A stretch of DNA of 64,000 nucleotides, from the NCBI GenBank assembly GCA_963573305.1, contig OY754329.1:131179422-131243421 (forward strand), written 5' to 3'. The notes under the pieces were generated by a model. That model did not search any database and was not told the DNA's origin. It was given only the letters and a program-made list of their open reading frames with translations. The stretch is from Pyrrhosoma nymphula. Taxonomy: Eukaryota; Arthropoda; Insecta; Odonata; Coenagrionidae. The position numbers were made by a program, and so were the translations under genes. Of the stretch, positions 10,321-20,215 are shown one piece after another (within the stretch, counting starts at the first letter, position 1; every line of letters starts with the position of its first letter).

Positions 10321-11155
10321 ATCTCATTTAATAAACTTGACAGTGGTAGGCTTCACTTCGTAGAAATTTTTTATATTAATACTCGTGATTAATGATAATA
10401 CTTTGTACTTTTCAACAAAATGTTCTATTGTTCGACGAGCTTCACCGATTTAAGGCATCATCAGGTACAGAACGTTTGTTATAAATGCCCGCGTAAACAT
10501 TTTTACGTTTGCGCCAAATTTGGGCCAAATTTATGCTCGAATTAAGCTTAGCCCAAATATCGGCAATGAGACTCCAAACTTCAAATAGCGTCTAAATATA
10601 TTTTTACTTAGCCCAATTTACATAAATAAACTTACTACAAAGTTGTAACACCGTTCGGGGAAATATAGCTAGTTTTGTACTACTTTCGAAAGTTATTCAT
10701 TTACCAAATTCACTCCACATTTTTCCCAAATTAGCGTTAGCTTACGTGAATATTTACATAAACCTTTTTGGAAAATTTATGAATCTTTAGGACAAGTTGC
10801 GCAATACCTTTCCTAAATAAATTCGGCAAAGTATAAATACTTAGACGATATTCGAAGTTAGGAGTCTCATTACCGATGTTTGGGCCCAACTCAATCTAAA
10901 CATAAATTTGGCCCAAATTTGGCGCAAACGTAAACATTTTTACGCGGATGTGTGAATTGTTGTTGTAGTTACGGGGGAAGAGGGGAAAAATAAAATATTT
11001 GGTCAGGGTTTAGGGAAAAAAACACGTTGATTAAGACCTGGTGAGGTGGGAAAGGTTAAATTTAATGAAAGGTTAATTTGATTTTAAAGATTTATTTTGC
11101 AGAAAAGTACTAAGTATTATCATAAATCATGAGTACTAACATCTCATTTAAATTG
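10321..11155. mobile_element. Interrupted inverted-repeat element with a hammerhead-like arm
   Basis: On the minus strand at about 10375-10465 and the plus strand at about 11100-11150, the same word series occurs (GAAAAGTAC, AAGTATTATCAT, AATCA.GAGTA), giving inverted arms. Direct copies of ATCTCATTTAA lie at the outer sides (near 10321 and 11143), a possible target duplication. The left arm, read on the minus strand, holds CTGATGA (complement of 10458-10464), a weak GCC/GGT stem and GAA. The interior is occupied by a second fold-back (10489-10947). Confidence 0.5.
10489..10947. mobile_element. Fold-back element with long terminal inverted repeats
   Basis: The left terminus CCGCGTAAACATTTTTACG and the complemented right terminus CCGCGTAAAAATGTTTACG begin arms that stay similar for well over 100 bp. 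They share GTTTGCGCCAAATTTGGGCC, then ATCGGCAATGAGACTCC against ATCGGTAATGAGACTCC. The extreme ends are themselves near-palindromic (CGTAAA...TTTACG). There is no coding capacity. It is nested inside the 10321-11155 element and is therefore the younger of the two. Confidence 0.75.
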
Positions 11156-11759
11156 CGAGCAGAATAGGGTTGAAAATAAGGCGGGCTAGTATGGAGAGCA
11201 AAAATGTATAAATAAACATGCGTCTCCATTTCGGGTGGAATTGAGACCATCAGCTTCGTACTAGCATTAAACCCGTGTTTATTGCGGTAAAATTTATCGT
11301 AGCTAATCAGATGGTGCTATTGCGTCTCATATAATGAATTTTAAATTACACTTAAATAAGCTAATGACTATATAGTCCATGTACACTTTCTTTTGCGTCT
11401 TTATTTTGGAAGAAATCAACTGTCTGATGTCTTTTATCATTTCAGCTATATATTTGAAGCTAAAAATTGCGCTTAACAAAATTTAGAAATTTTCCTATGT
11501 TGCTAAGTAGTTATTTTATACTACACAATATTGAATTTGCAAGAACACATTTTAAGTGACGCATGAAGACAGGGTGTGTGAAAATTAGAGTAGAATAAGT
11601 CGAGTTTACTAGTTAACGCGTAACTAAATAATTTTTTTCCATAGTAGAGAAAGGGAAAGAATTATGATTCATTGCATGGATACCATTCAACATACGTAAT
11701 GGATGAAATGTGTTCAAAGTTTTGGTTTAGCGTCCACGTGATTTAAGTTTAGCCACTGT
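11156..11759. other. No recognised feature
   Basis: AT-rich, with no supported gene, tRNA-like segment or repeat match. Confidence 0.45.
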
Positions 11760-12340
11760 GAGAAAGTCAACCGAGAGGTGTTCTGCTCGCGTCGGAGGCT
11801 TTAATGAGTTTGGTTTTGAATTTGGCGAGCGGACGACTGATATTTTGAGTCAAAAGGAAAGAAAGTGAAGGCAAGAAAGGACATATTTTGGTGGGATTCA
11901 GTGGGAAGAAGAGGAAAAGATTTTTCGCGCTGGAAAGCTGAAACTGAGGAAATACGAGGAGTTGTGGGCTTAAGAAGCCACGGAGCGTGAGAAAAGAACC
12001 TTTTACGAAAAAGTGCCGGCAAATATGCGTCTCCGGGAAGGGAAGTAAATGTTTCTTCTCTTTCCGGGCCTCGTCCCGAGTAAATTTCGTATTTTCTCAG
12101 CTCCCCTTTCCCTTCAAAACTGCGTGGGCTTGTCCACGGTCGGTGAGGCCCGCTTCTCTCCCGCATGTTTCCAACTTAAACCGAGTCCCCTCTTTGTAGA
12201 AGTTCCTGTTCGACACACTGGGTTCGTTTTCACGCAGGCGAAGGAAACGAGGCAAAAGCAGGAATGTGGGTGCGCGGAGGAGAGCTGGTAGTGGTGGGAA
12301 AATCACCGTCGATGGGACCACAGACCCTCGTAGAATAGTG
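11760..12340. other. GC-elevated block with open frames, function unknown
   Basis: GC content is higher than in the flanks, and several overlapping frames of 70-121 codons stay open on both strands (for example 11801-12166 minus, 12049-12291 plus). None shows a recognisable motif, and openness in several frames at once argues for base composition rather than coding. It could be a CpG-rich regulatory block or an untranslated exon. Confidence 0.25.
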
Positions 12341-12379
12341 GTTACCCACATTTTTCCACCTAGCTTGGTTGCTCGTTTT

Positions 12380-12423
12380 CCTAGACTGTATACCTAGACC
12401 TAGACCTGTAGACCTAGACTGTG
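12380..12423. repeat. Short CTAGAC-type tandem repeat
   Basis: The word CCTAGAC or a one-base variant recurs five times in 44 bp. It is a small local expansion with no other signal. Confidence 0.6.
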
Positions 12424-12782
12424 CGAAAATTTGCTTGAACTTTCTGCCATCATTAAGCTTCTTTTTCGTACCGTAAAGTGGGGCGAGTTTGATCACTAGC
12501 GATCACCGGAGCTTTAAGGTATTTTTAGCGAGATATCACTCCACATAAAATTCGATGAATTTTATCCACGATTTCGCGCAGATCTCGATTTCGCGCAGAA
12601 TACTTTAGCCGGTTTAGCTACCGAGGCGTCCTTATCCCCTGTAGATTTTTCAGGAACAAGTTGTTCACATCTGCCGGACATATGATGTGACGGAATCAGT
12701 CCAAAGCGCGCGCATAGCGCCACCGTTCGAGAGGTTAAAGCCAAGCATGGTACGCAATGAGGTGTTCGCTCTTTTGAAAAAT

Positions 12783-12897
12783 TTCAAGGATTCCGGGACT
12801 AGCCAAGGTATTACCTTTACGGAGTCACCCGCAAGTGCACATAAGTGAGAAATATCCACAGAGGGAAAATCCTTCGCCTTGACCGGGACTCGAACTA
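12783..12897 (-). mobile_element. tRNA-derived SINE, left copy of an inverted pair
   Basis: Read on the minus strand, a Pol III B-box-like GTTCGAGTCCCGG (12883-12895) is followed by a unique body that includes TTGCGGGTGACTCCGTAAAGG and ends near AGTCCCGGAATCC. The body is nearly the same as the right copy at 12905-13040 in the opposite orientation. The A box is not clear in this copy. Confidence 0.65.
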
Positions 12898-12904
12898 AGA
12901 TTCG

Positions 12905-13040
12905 GGTTCTCGGCGCGATATAGTGGGATCAGGGTTCAAGTCTCGGTCAAAGCGAATGATTATTCATCTGTGGGATTTCAACCTTATGTATGCTTGCGGG
13001 TGACTCCGTAAAGGTAACACTGTAGCTAATCCCTGAATCC
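12905..13040 (+). mobile_element. tRNA-derived SINE, right copy of an inverted pair
   Basis: The head contains an A-box-like GGCGCGATATAGTGG (from 12912) and a B box GGTTCAAGTC (12933-12942), followed by the same body as the left copy with TTGCGGGTGACTCCGTAAAGG. The pair is joined at the tRNA-like heads, so a transcript across both would fold into a long double-stranded stem. Confidence 0.65.
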
Positions 13041-13429
13041 TCACCATTCATACATGAGTTTGTTCTCACTATGAAGAAAAATCTTTCCAATGAATTCAAA
13101 ATATCAGCCACTTATCAAACTACTTTTAGAAATATTGACCAAAAAAATACAAACCGTTTTCATTGGGATGTGTTTCGGCTATGCTCTCTAGAGAGAGGTG
13201 ACCAAACATTAAATTAGTACTGACGCATTGATCGTGTCAGTAACGTAAAAGTGTGTGGTTTCTGTGCTTTCTCATCTATTTAAAAATAAATAATTACTAG
13301 CAACAATATTTTATTTAAATTGCAAAAATATATCCTTAGTTTGTGAAGATATTTTCAGCGTATGGCATGAAACAAAGACGTCTTAAGTAAAAAGCCTTTA
13401 ATGAATCATCATCATAAGTAGTCATCATT

Positions 13430-13670
13430 CCAAAGATTGGTTTGCAGCAACTCTTCATTCCACTCTCTTCTCCGCCAACCGCTTCATTCTTACATAATTA
13501 TTTATTTTGACGTCCCTCATTATTTGCTTGATGTATTGCATTATTGATGTCCCTCGATAGTTATTCCCATTAATTTCTCTTTCCATTGTTGTTTTCACTA
13601 GGCCGTTGTGCCGAAAAATATGCCCAATGAGCTTGTATCTCCTTTTTCTCAGAGTTTTCATCACACTTAT
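13430..13670 (-). mobile_element. LINE fragment, extreme C-terminus
   Basis: A 69-codon minus frame reads MKTLRKRRYKLIGHIFRHNG, then LVKTTMEREINGNNYRGTS, then QIMRDVKINNYVRMKRLAEK. This is the LINE tail RRKLIGH..RHD.L......EG...GRGRPR....QI..D. Just downstream, another frame gives the ELLQTNL/ANQSL ending also found at about 60520-60570. The usual GRGRPR motif is replaced by NYRGTS, showing decay. Confidence 0.65.
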
Positions 13671-16080
13671 TTTCTAACCAACTCTTAGGAATATTTCTTC
13701 GTTGGTGATTCTCTCCGTCCAATCGCTCTTATTTTTTGGTAACCCCTGTTCATTTAGACGTGCTAGTACTGCTGCATTCCAGTATAGAGAACAAATATAT
13801 ATGGAGTACCCGAGCTCACCCAACTCGAAGCGAGGGGCACTTAGCGATGTAAAGTTTATAGTTTTTAGCAAAAAGAAAAATGAATTAATTGAACTTTGTT
13901 TACAATTTAGACTATTCAGACGGCTGAGGAGCTAGTGAATTTAAAATTACAGATGTATCCGTGCGAACACTGACGAGAAAATGATAAAAATATGTGAAAC
14001 TTTGTTCTGACTCGCCATACAATAAGGTATCCATAAACCACCCTGAACCAATCTCCAAGATTAAGCCTCTCCCTATGGTTGGTAACCGGTGCTCAAAAGA
14101 ATATCGAAAATACACTCAATACGTGGCAGATCAGCTAACGTCCCTCAGTTGCTGTCCACACGAAGGAAAGCTTAAGAAAAAACAACTACAAGAACCTCGT
14201 AAATTTCCTGGAGTTGCATTTGTAACTGAGAAATATTGATATTCAGCAGATTTTCGGCACTAAAGGTCAATAAAGGAGATAAAACCCGTGTTTTCGCCCG
14301 AAGCTACAAGAGGATGCAATCTCACAATCGATGCTATGGGGCTTTGGGTACGTTACTGAATTTGTTGTATTTTGATGTCGGTAGTTTCACCTCAGAGGAA
14401 CAAAACTATCGTCATTAAAACCCAACAACAATTGGAGAGCACCATAAGACTATCAGTGTGTATGAAAGCATCGCGGAAGCCTTCGCCGCAATATCGTCAT
14501 TAAAAATGTTTCTTTAGTTTTATTTTGGTTAAAATATTAATTACCAAAAAATCTACATTTAAATTTGTAATTAGTGCAGAGCATTTGAAAAAGAATATCA
14601 CAAACTCAGCGATATGAAAATCGTGTAAAAACAGAGCACATATATTATTAAAGAGTTGGAGGAATATGGTTTGCCCTTTACACTGCAGCCCTGGCAGAAG
14701 TTATTTACTTTCACCAGGAGAGAATCTACATGTCTAGTTTGCATGGTCATTCCGATACATTATTCCGGCAAAACTATGCCACCATATTTTTATTGAGTGG
14801 ATAAAAAATTAGATATAAACAACTACTACATTGACGAAAATAACTTTTCCAAGAAGTCATTTTATATTTTGATTTAAATCTTTAGTGTAAAACGCGGTAA
14901 TTACGAGAGAATTGATTATATGAATAGTAGTAATTTTGGTTTCCTGCAAATTTTGTATAGTTTAGTTAATTTCACTGTTGTTTCACGTTATTAGATGGGA
15001 TATCAGTGGTAAAATATCTCTCTTTAGCTTTGGACTTCTGAGTACTGTCCCCGAAGTGATCAATATATTCCCTCAGGAACTCCGTATCGACCTTTTTTGG
15101 ATCCAGTAACGCAATACGATGCGCCGTAAATCAACCCGAAACGTTATCATTTAATGCTGTAACACGATCACCTATGCAATTTTGAGGGATGCCTAAGTTT
15201 TATGCAAGATTTTCATTGACCATGAAATGTTTTATAATCTCACTATGACAATCATCCTCAATCCAAAGATATACAAATACTGATATCAATTTCCTCGTAG
15301 TGTTTCCATAAAAACATTCTCAATAGAGCTATGAAAAACTGTCAATTACACGAAAGAATAAATTGAAAAAACAAATAATTTAAAAAATTACAATTGAGTA
15401 CATAAATAAATGGTTAGTTACTCAAAATTATTTCTCCGTGAATCATTCAGTGTATTGAACACAAAAGTTGGCTCCCATTCTGTTAGTAAATTAGTGGTGT
15501 ATTTTTGAATACGGACCCTAAAACTTTATTAATAAAAATAAGGATGTTTTCATTTTAGTAACCGTGACCAATATATAAGATTACCCATGTAATTTTGACA
15601 AAACGGGTTACAATTTTCTATCTACCCACATACGAGTAATTTGAACTGCAAACCATTAGCAGAATTGGGGCCAGGGTTATAAGATAGCCCTTCGGTGGTT
15701 TTTACAAAGAATCCTCTCCAAATGCCATCGGTTTCATTTCAAATTTTCCCCTCGATTTATATCTTCCTCTCCGGTAGACTGTAATTAGGTAATTAGTTAT
15801 TTTAACTACGCGATATAATAGCTTTTTATACTGAACTAGTTGAAACGAAATCAGAGGAGGAAATGACCCCAACGATGGATGGAGTTGTCGGGCTATAAAA
15901 TGATGGAAAAAAGATGCGACCGAGATGTTTCGAATGACATTCTCGGTAAAAGAGAGAAAGCAGACGCCCAGATGTGCTTAATAGCGTAATTATTCTCACG
16001 GGATAACGAGTGGTTATATGCTTTCATGTTCCACTGCTGGCGTTTATCTTCTAGGTAATATCGACTTTTTAGCTAAATGT
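13671..16080. other. No supported gene
   Basis: Mostly AT-rich. An 81-codon + frame (13994-14239) with INHPEPISKIKPLPMVGNR, followed by a 60-codon frame, is the only protein-like stretch. I do not recognise it and would not call it a gene. No repeat family was seen. Confidence 0.4.
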
Positions 16081-16150
16081 ATACGTATTGGCGTCACCTC
16101 AAGCGGCTAGTTGGCGTATTGGCGATACGTATTGGCGTCACCTCAAGCGG
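16081..16150. repeat. Exact 26-bp direct duplication
   Basis: The 26-bp unit at 16081-16106 recurs without change at 16125-16150, starting ATACGTATTGGCGTCACCTC. The 18-bp spacer contains a partial third copy (GGCGTATTGGCG). It sits at the left edge of repeat A copy 2. Confidence 0.8.
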
Positions 16151-16189
16151 TAAGTTTGGCTAATTTTAGCGTTTTTGTATCTTATTTTA

Positions 16190-16640
16190 AGGTGGTTACA
16201 CCATAAAATGACTTAAATGTCATTTTATTCATATTGTCTACTTGTAGAAAACATTGTCCTCTATCTGATATGAACAACAAAATAATACCTCTCCGCGCTA
16301 TTTTATTCTATAATTGAACTTTAAATTTCATGGTGTTCAATGGGCGATTGAGAGAAACACCGGGAAAAACAGTATTTTCTATCAAATATGAATGCCATTT
16401 TTGCGTAAAACTATTTATAAGAAGGAAATAATCCAGATAAATTGGATAAAAATAAAATATAGGCATCTTACCACCTTATTTTTTTAGTTATTAAGGAATT
16501 ACTGCCGTAATGGAAGTCAAAATGCGGTAATTCGCAGGCAATGGCGCTGCAGCCGGCTCCTATGGCTGGAAAATAGTGCTCATTGAAAATACATTCGTGG
16601 AATAATCCGAGTTTTTTCTACTTTACTTTTGGTTTCTATA
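16190..16640 (+). repeat. Dispersed repeat family A, copy 2
   Basis: It aligns in order with 28060-28545 and with the split copy at 8490-9175. Shared words include AAATGACTTAAATGTCAT, TATGAACAACAAAATA, GAAGTCAAAATGCGGTAATTC, GCTGCAGCCGGCTCCTA and ATACATTCGTGGAATAAT. It is non-coding. No tRNA-like promoter or clear terminal inverted repeat was found, so the class is open. Confidence 0.65.
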
Positions 16641-18899
16641 AGTAACGCATTTCATCAGCGAAAGCAGGATTTTTTGGACAAAATATCAAAAATGTAGAAT
16701 TTAGTATTTATTTTGACTCGCACAGTCGCGGCGGAACCTCCTTAAATTATTGAACAAATGAGCATGCTTGTCGCGCGTCTATTTTTCGAGTTAAAATGTT
16801 ATTATTTTTGGAAATTTTAAACTTTAAGCAATATGAGGCATTTTCTGGCGTTATATCAACGCACATAAATATTTATATTTTCAAAAAATTGTGAATTACA
16901 GTGTTGGTGTCTTTCATATTAAACACATCTTTCAGTTCCAATTGACAGTAGATTAAAAAAAGGAATTTACGTTATTCCGAAGCGGGTAATGAAAGAGCGA
17001 TATCAATATTATCTGTTACCCTATCACCTTTAAAAACGATGAATGTATGTTTAAAAACAATATTTGGCAATACGCCATGCATTTGCCAATTGCGAGAACT
17101 CGTTCAACGTTTTTTAATCGTTCGCTCTGATATATATCTAATTACCATGCCAAAAGATGAATTTAACACCAAATTAACGCAAATGTACATTTATCGAGGA
17201 TTTTCTGTGTCCAGTCAGCTATGGCGGGGTCCATGGAGCCACTTAGACCGAAACCCGTGTTAAGTCATGGATGAATTGAAGCAGAATTCGGTCGAATTTG
17301 AATTAGTGTGAAATGAAGTTAAGGGCGCAGAGTTTTGGTTTTACCGATTGTAATGTTTTTACCGAATTTGGCCAGCCATTTTTGAACATTCAGATATATT
17401 ATGGATGGATAAATACTAAAAGATGAAGGCAAATCTTAATGTTTTCAATCACCTATTTACTACAACCGATGTTTAGAACAAGGACGACATTAGCATATCA
17501 ACTGAAGTTAATTAATGAAATGCGAATAGTAAGTGCCTAGCCCTGAATATTTTTTTCCTAAACGCTCATAAGCTGCCTAGATTGTACGTTAAATACGAAG
17601 GCTAATTTAACCTTATATTTCTCTATGAATCAGCCTTTGATAACGTGCGAGTCACTCTCATTTTATTCCGTATGTTCCTCACGTAATTTTTTAACTCATT
17701 GGAACAAATCCTTCCCTTGAACTAAAAACTTGACTTGGTGGAAAGGCTTGCGTTTTCCAATGACCCCTAGAACTGGACTGACAGGAGCGATTAATATTGC
17801 TCCTGTCAATCCAGTTTCAGGCCCTGCGCGTGTAAAGATTCATAGGATTTTCTCCGACTTCCATATTAACCTTCCTTTAACCGGTAGATTACTCTAATGA
17901 ATGAATTGGAACTGAAGTAGATTATTTAAGTCTCATGAGATAGACATATATTTCTTCCATATAGGTAGTCTATATTTTGATTTATTTCAGTAGTTATATC
18001 TTAAATAATTTTTGATGAGAATAAGGTTCTCTCAAATGCAACTTAGTTTTATTTTATTGCATATATTAAAGGCTGAGTTGCATTCAGAGGTTCACATGAA
18101 TCTCTAAAAGACAAGTTAATTGACTTAAGCTCCAAAAAGTATTGAGAGTTGACACATGAAGGGCATCCAAGGGGAATAGATTGTATTCTAGCAACTATTT
18201 ATTAAAATTAATTGGGATCACGTAGAATTTTGAATATAATTATCTACTGGTTCACAGAGCGAAAACTAAAATTTAGTTTTTAGTTAGTTGGATTATAAAC
18301 ATGCCTAAATTATTTTTATGGGGTTATTCCGAATGAAGTTACTGTCAACGAATAAAGTCATGCATTCAAATCCATTACTCTGGATTGGGCACATTTTTTC
18401 TTTGATTCAGAGTTAAAGTCGACGAATTAGTAGGTCTTATGACGAAATGGCCAAATGAATATCTGATGATTTTAATCGAACGATGGCGAGGGAGCTATTA
18501 AGGGCTCAATTTCATAGATTAATTACGTCCGTTTTGCGCATCACTCAATGCATTTCAATTAGGAATCGCGGGGTGCATTAATTACGACCACTAAAATTGA
18601 CATGAGATGTCCACACGTTATCGCAGTCACATACCTCGGTGTCACTCCGCGCCTACGCCCAGTTTGAATGCTTTCATCTCTTTCCGAATCCGGCGATATC
18701 GAGGCACATCCTCGCTTAAGCTTCGCCCACATTAAAACGCAACGACGCATTCGTTCGAGGTGAAACGATTAGAGAGAATAATTATTTGCGGTTATAAACC
18801 ATTTGAGGAAGATTAACTTGAGACTCCCTAAGGTCACGCGGAATTATTTTGAGTCAAACATGTTAAATATGTAAACACTGAGTCGCATTCCACACTTTG
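16641..18899. other. No supported gene; one short hairpin listed separately
   Basis: AT-rich. A 74-codon + frame at 17039-17263 and a 63-codon minus frame at 18559-18750 are unremarkable. No other repeat match was noticed. Confidence 0.4.
17771..17816. repeat. 18-bp stem hairpin
   Basis: AACTGGACTGACAGGAGC pairs with GCTCCTGTCAATCCAGTT across a 10-nt loop, with one mismatch. It is short for an arthropod pre-miRNA and may be the remnant of a small fold-back element. Confidence 0.7.
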
Positions 18900-19130
18900 A
18901 ATTTCTAATAAATTTATGATAGAGGAGTGAATGGTGTAAGAGGAAGAGGGTAGATCGAGAAAGTCATGGGTGTATGTGGTGAAAGATACTCTTAGGGAAA
19001 GGAATATTCGGTTTCTTAAGAACGGTATCAAGAAGAAATGTGTGTTTGAAGAAATTATTGAGTGTACCTGAATCAAAAGAGGCAAAGAGTAAGGGTAGGG
19101 CAGTATGGAGGTAATTATTGAGGCATGCTT
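18900..19130 (+). mobile_element. LINE fragment, C-terminal tail of reverse transcriptase ORF
   Basis: The + strand reads RSRKSWVYVVKDTLRERNIR and then FLKNGIKKKCVFEEI. It is preceded by degraded codons for the IYDRGVNG segment (tttatgatagaggagtgaatgg). It is the same tail as 7790-8075 and 60640-60960, in the opposite orientation. Stops and a lost GRGRPR motif mark it as dead. Confidence 0.6.
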
Positions 19131-19242
19131 CATTCATTCATTGAGGATCATGCTTCAACCCCGATAGTATTTTTACATAAAACATCAGTAAGTAGCAAAA
19201 CGAAAACATTTGAGATCTGCACTTAAGAAACTAAAGTGCTAA

Positions 19243-19410
19243 ATTCACCTATCCACCGGGTCAATGTCTCCATGTTGGCCGACGTTTCGATAGAGGACTT
19301 TTCTATAATCCTCAGGGCTGTTACCTCCATAAACAGCCCCGAGGATGACAAGAAGATCTTCTGTCGAAATTTTGGGCACCATGGAGGCATTAACCCGGTG
19401 GGAAACCCTA
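19243..19410. repeat. Palindrome with hammerhead-like arms (diverged)
   Basis: The left and right halves are imperfect reverse complements, pairing CCACCGGGT (19253) with ACCCGGTGG (19393-19401) and AATCCTCAGGGCTGTT with AACAGCCCCGAGGAT at the centre. The left half on the minus strand holds CTGAGGA (complement of 19309-19315), an ATAG/CTAT stem and GAAACGT. The right half has CCGAGGA, a long GACA/TGTC stem and GAAAT. The arms have diverged more than those at 6837 and 24513, so this copy is older. Confidence 0.6.
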
Positions 19411-19599
19411 GAAGAATTTACTAGAACCATTCACCAGAAATACTTCAAGTCTTTCAAGAAACTAAAAGATTTCATTTCGTCACGCTTAAAAAAATAAATT
19501 TGATATGCGCTCAAACTAAACACTTCCCTTTCTGAGAGTTCAGGTCTAATTCAAGTCTGAGACCTTATAGTAAAACTCCTGATACATATAGTGGCAGTA

Positions 19600-20215
19600 A
19601 AACATGATGCCATTCATATTCGCAAAGCGTGAAGTCAAGAAGTTGAAGGCTCGTATGGAAAGTGTCGCTAAGGAGTGGATGAGAGATGACAACACTGGAT
19701 AGGAAACACTGCCAGCATAACTGAGTTTAATTTGGGAGGACATGAAAGTGTCAGCAGCGTGATTTACGAAGATATTTACGATCCGAATAAAGCCTCATCA
19801 AAACGCACTAATATTGCCCGCAATCGATTTGAGAAGTCAACCTGAACAATTGGATTAAGAGTCATAGAGAGCTATAAATTTGATGCAAATAACAGATTGA
19901 GAATTTTGAAGTCGATGATGAAGTTAGGCAATATTGGAAACACGTGGTCAAACGACGACTACCTTACTCCCCCATGGGGAACCAGTTCGTAGAGAATGGA
20001 CTCATCTACTAAAAATGGGTCTTCTGCGCAACTGCCACCATATCGTATATTGCTGCAGTTGTGCACCACATGTATACACCCACCACCATACAGCGTGAGG
20101 TTCACTTTAAGAACTGCGCCCGTCAGATGGGATGTAAAACTGTGGGTGCTTTGGTATCTTGAGTTGAGAGTAGTCAAGTACCGACGCCGGTTTTTTCCTC
20201 CAGTCCTTCTCCCCT
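19600..20215 (+). repeat. Dispersed repeat family B, copy 1, with conserved 3' module
   Basis: 19613-20060 aligns with 27340-27775. Shared words include ACACTGCCAGCATAACTG against ACGCTGCCAACATAACTG, AGTGTCA.CAGC, AACAGATTGA, GAACCAGTTCGTA..AATGGACTC and TGCGCAACTGCCACCAT. 20110-20200 is a second module (GTCAGATGGGATGT, then GAGTAGTCAAGTACCGACG). It recurs at 46735-46870 and, more weakly, at 56125-56225. This module resembles a 3' end widespread in arthropod retroelements (recollection, not checked). Confidence 0.6.
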
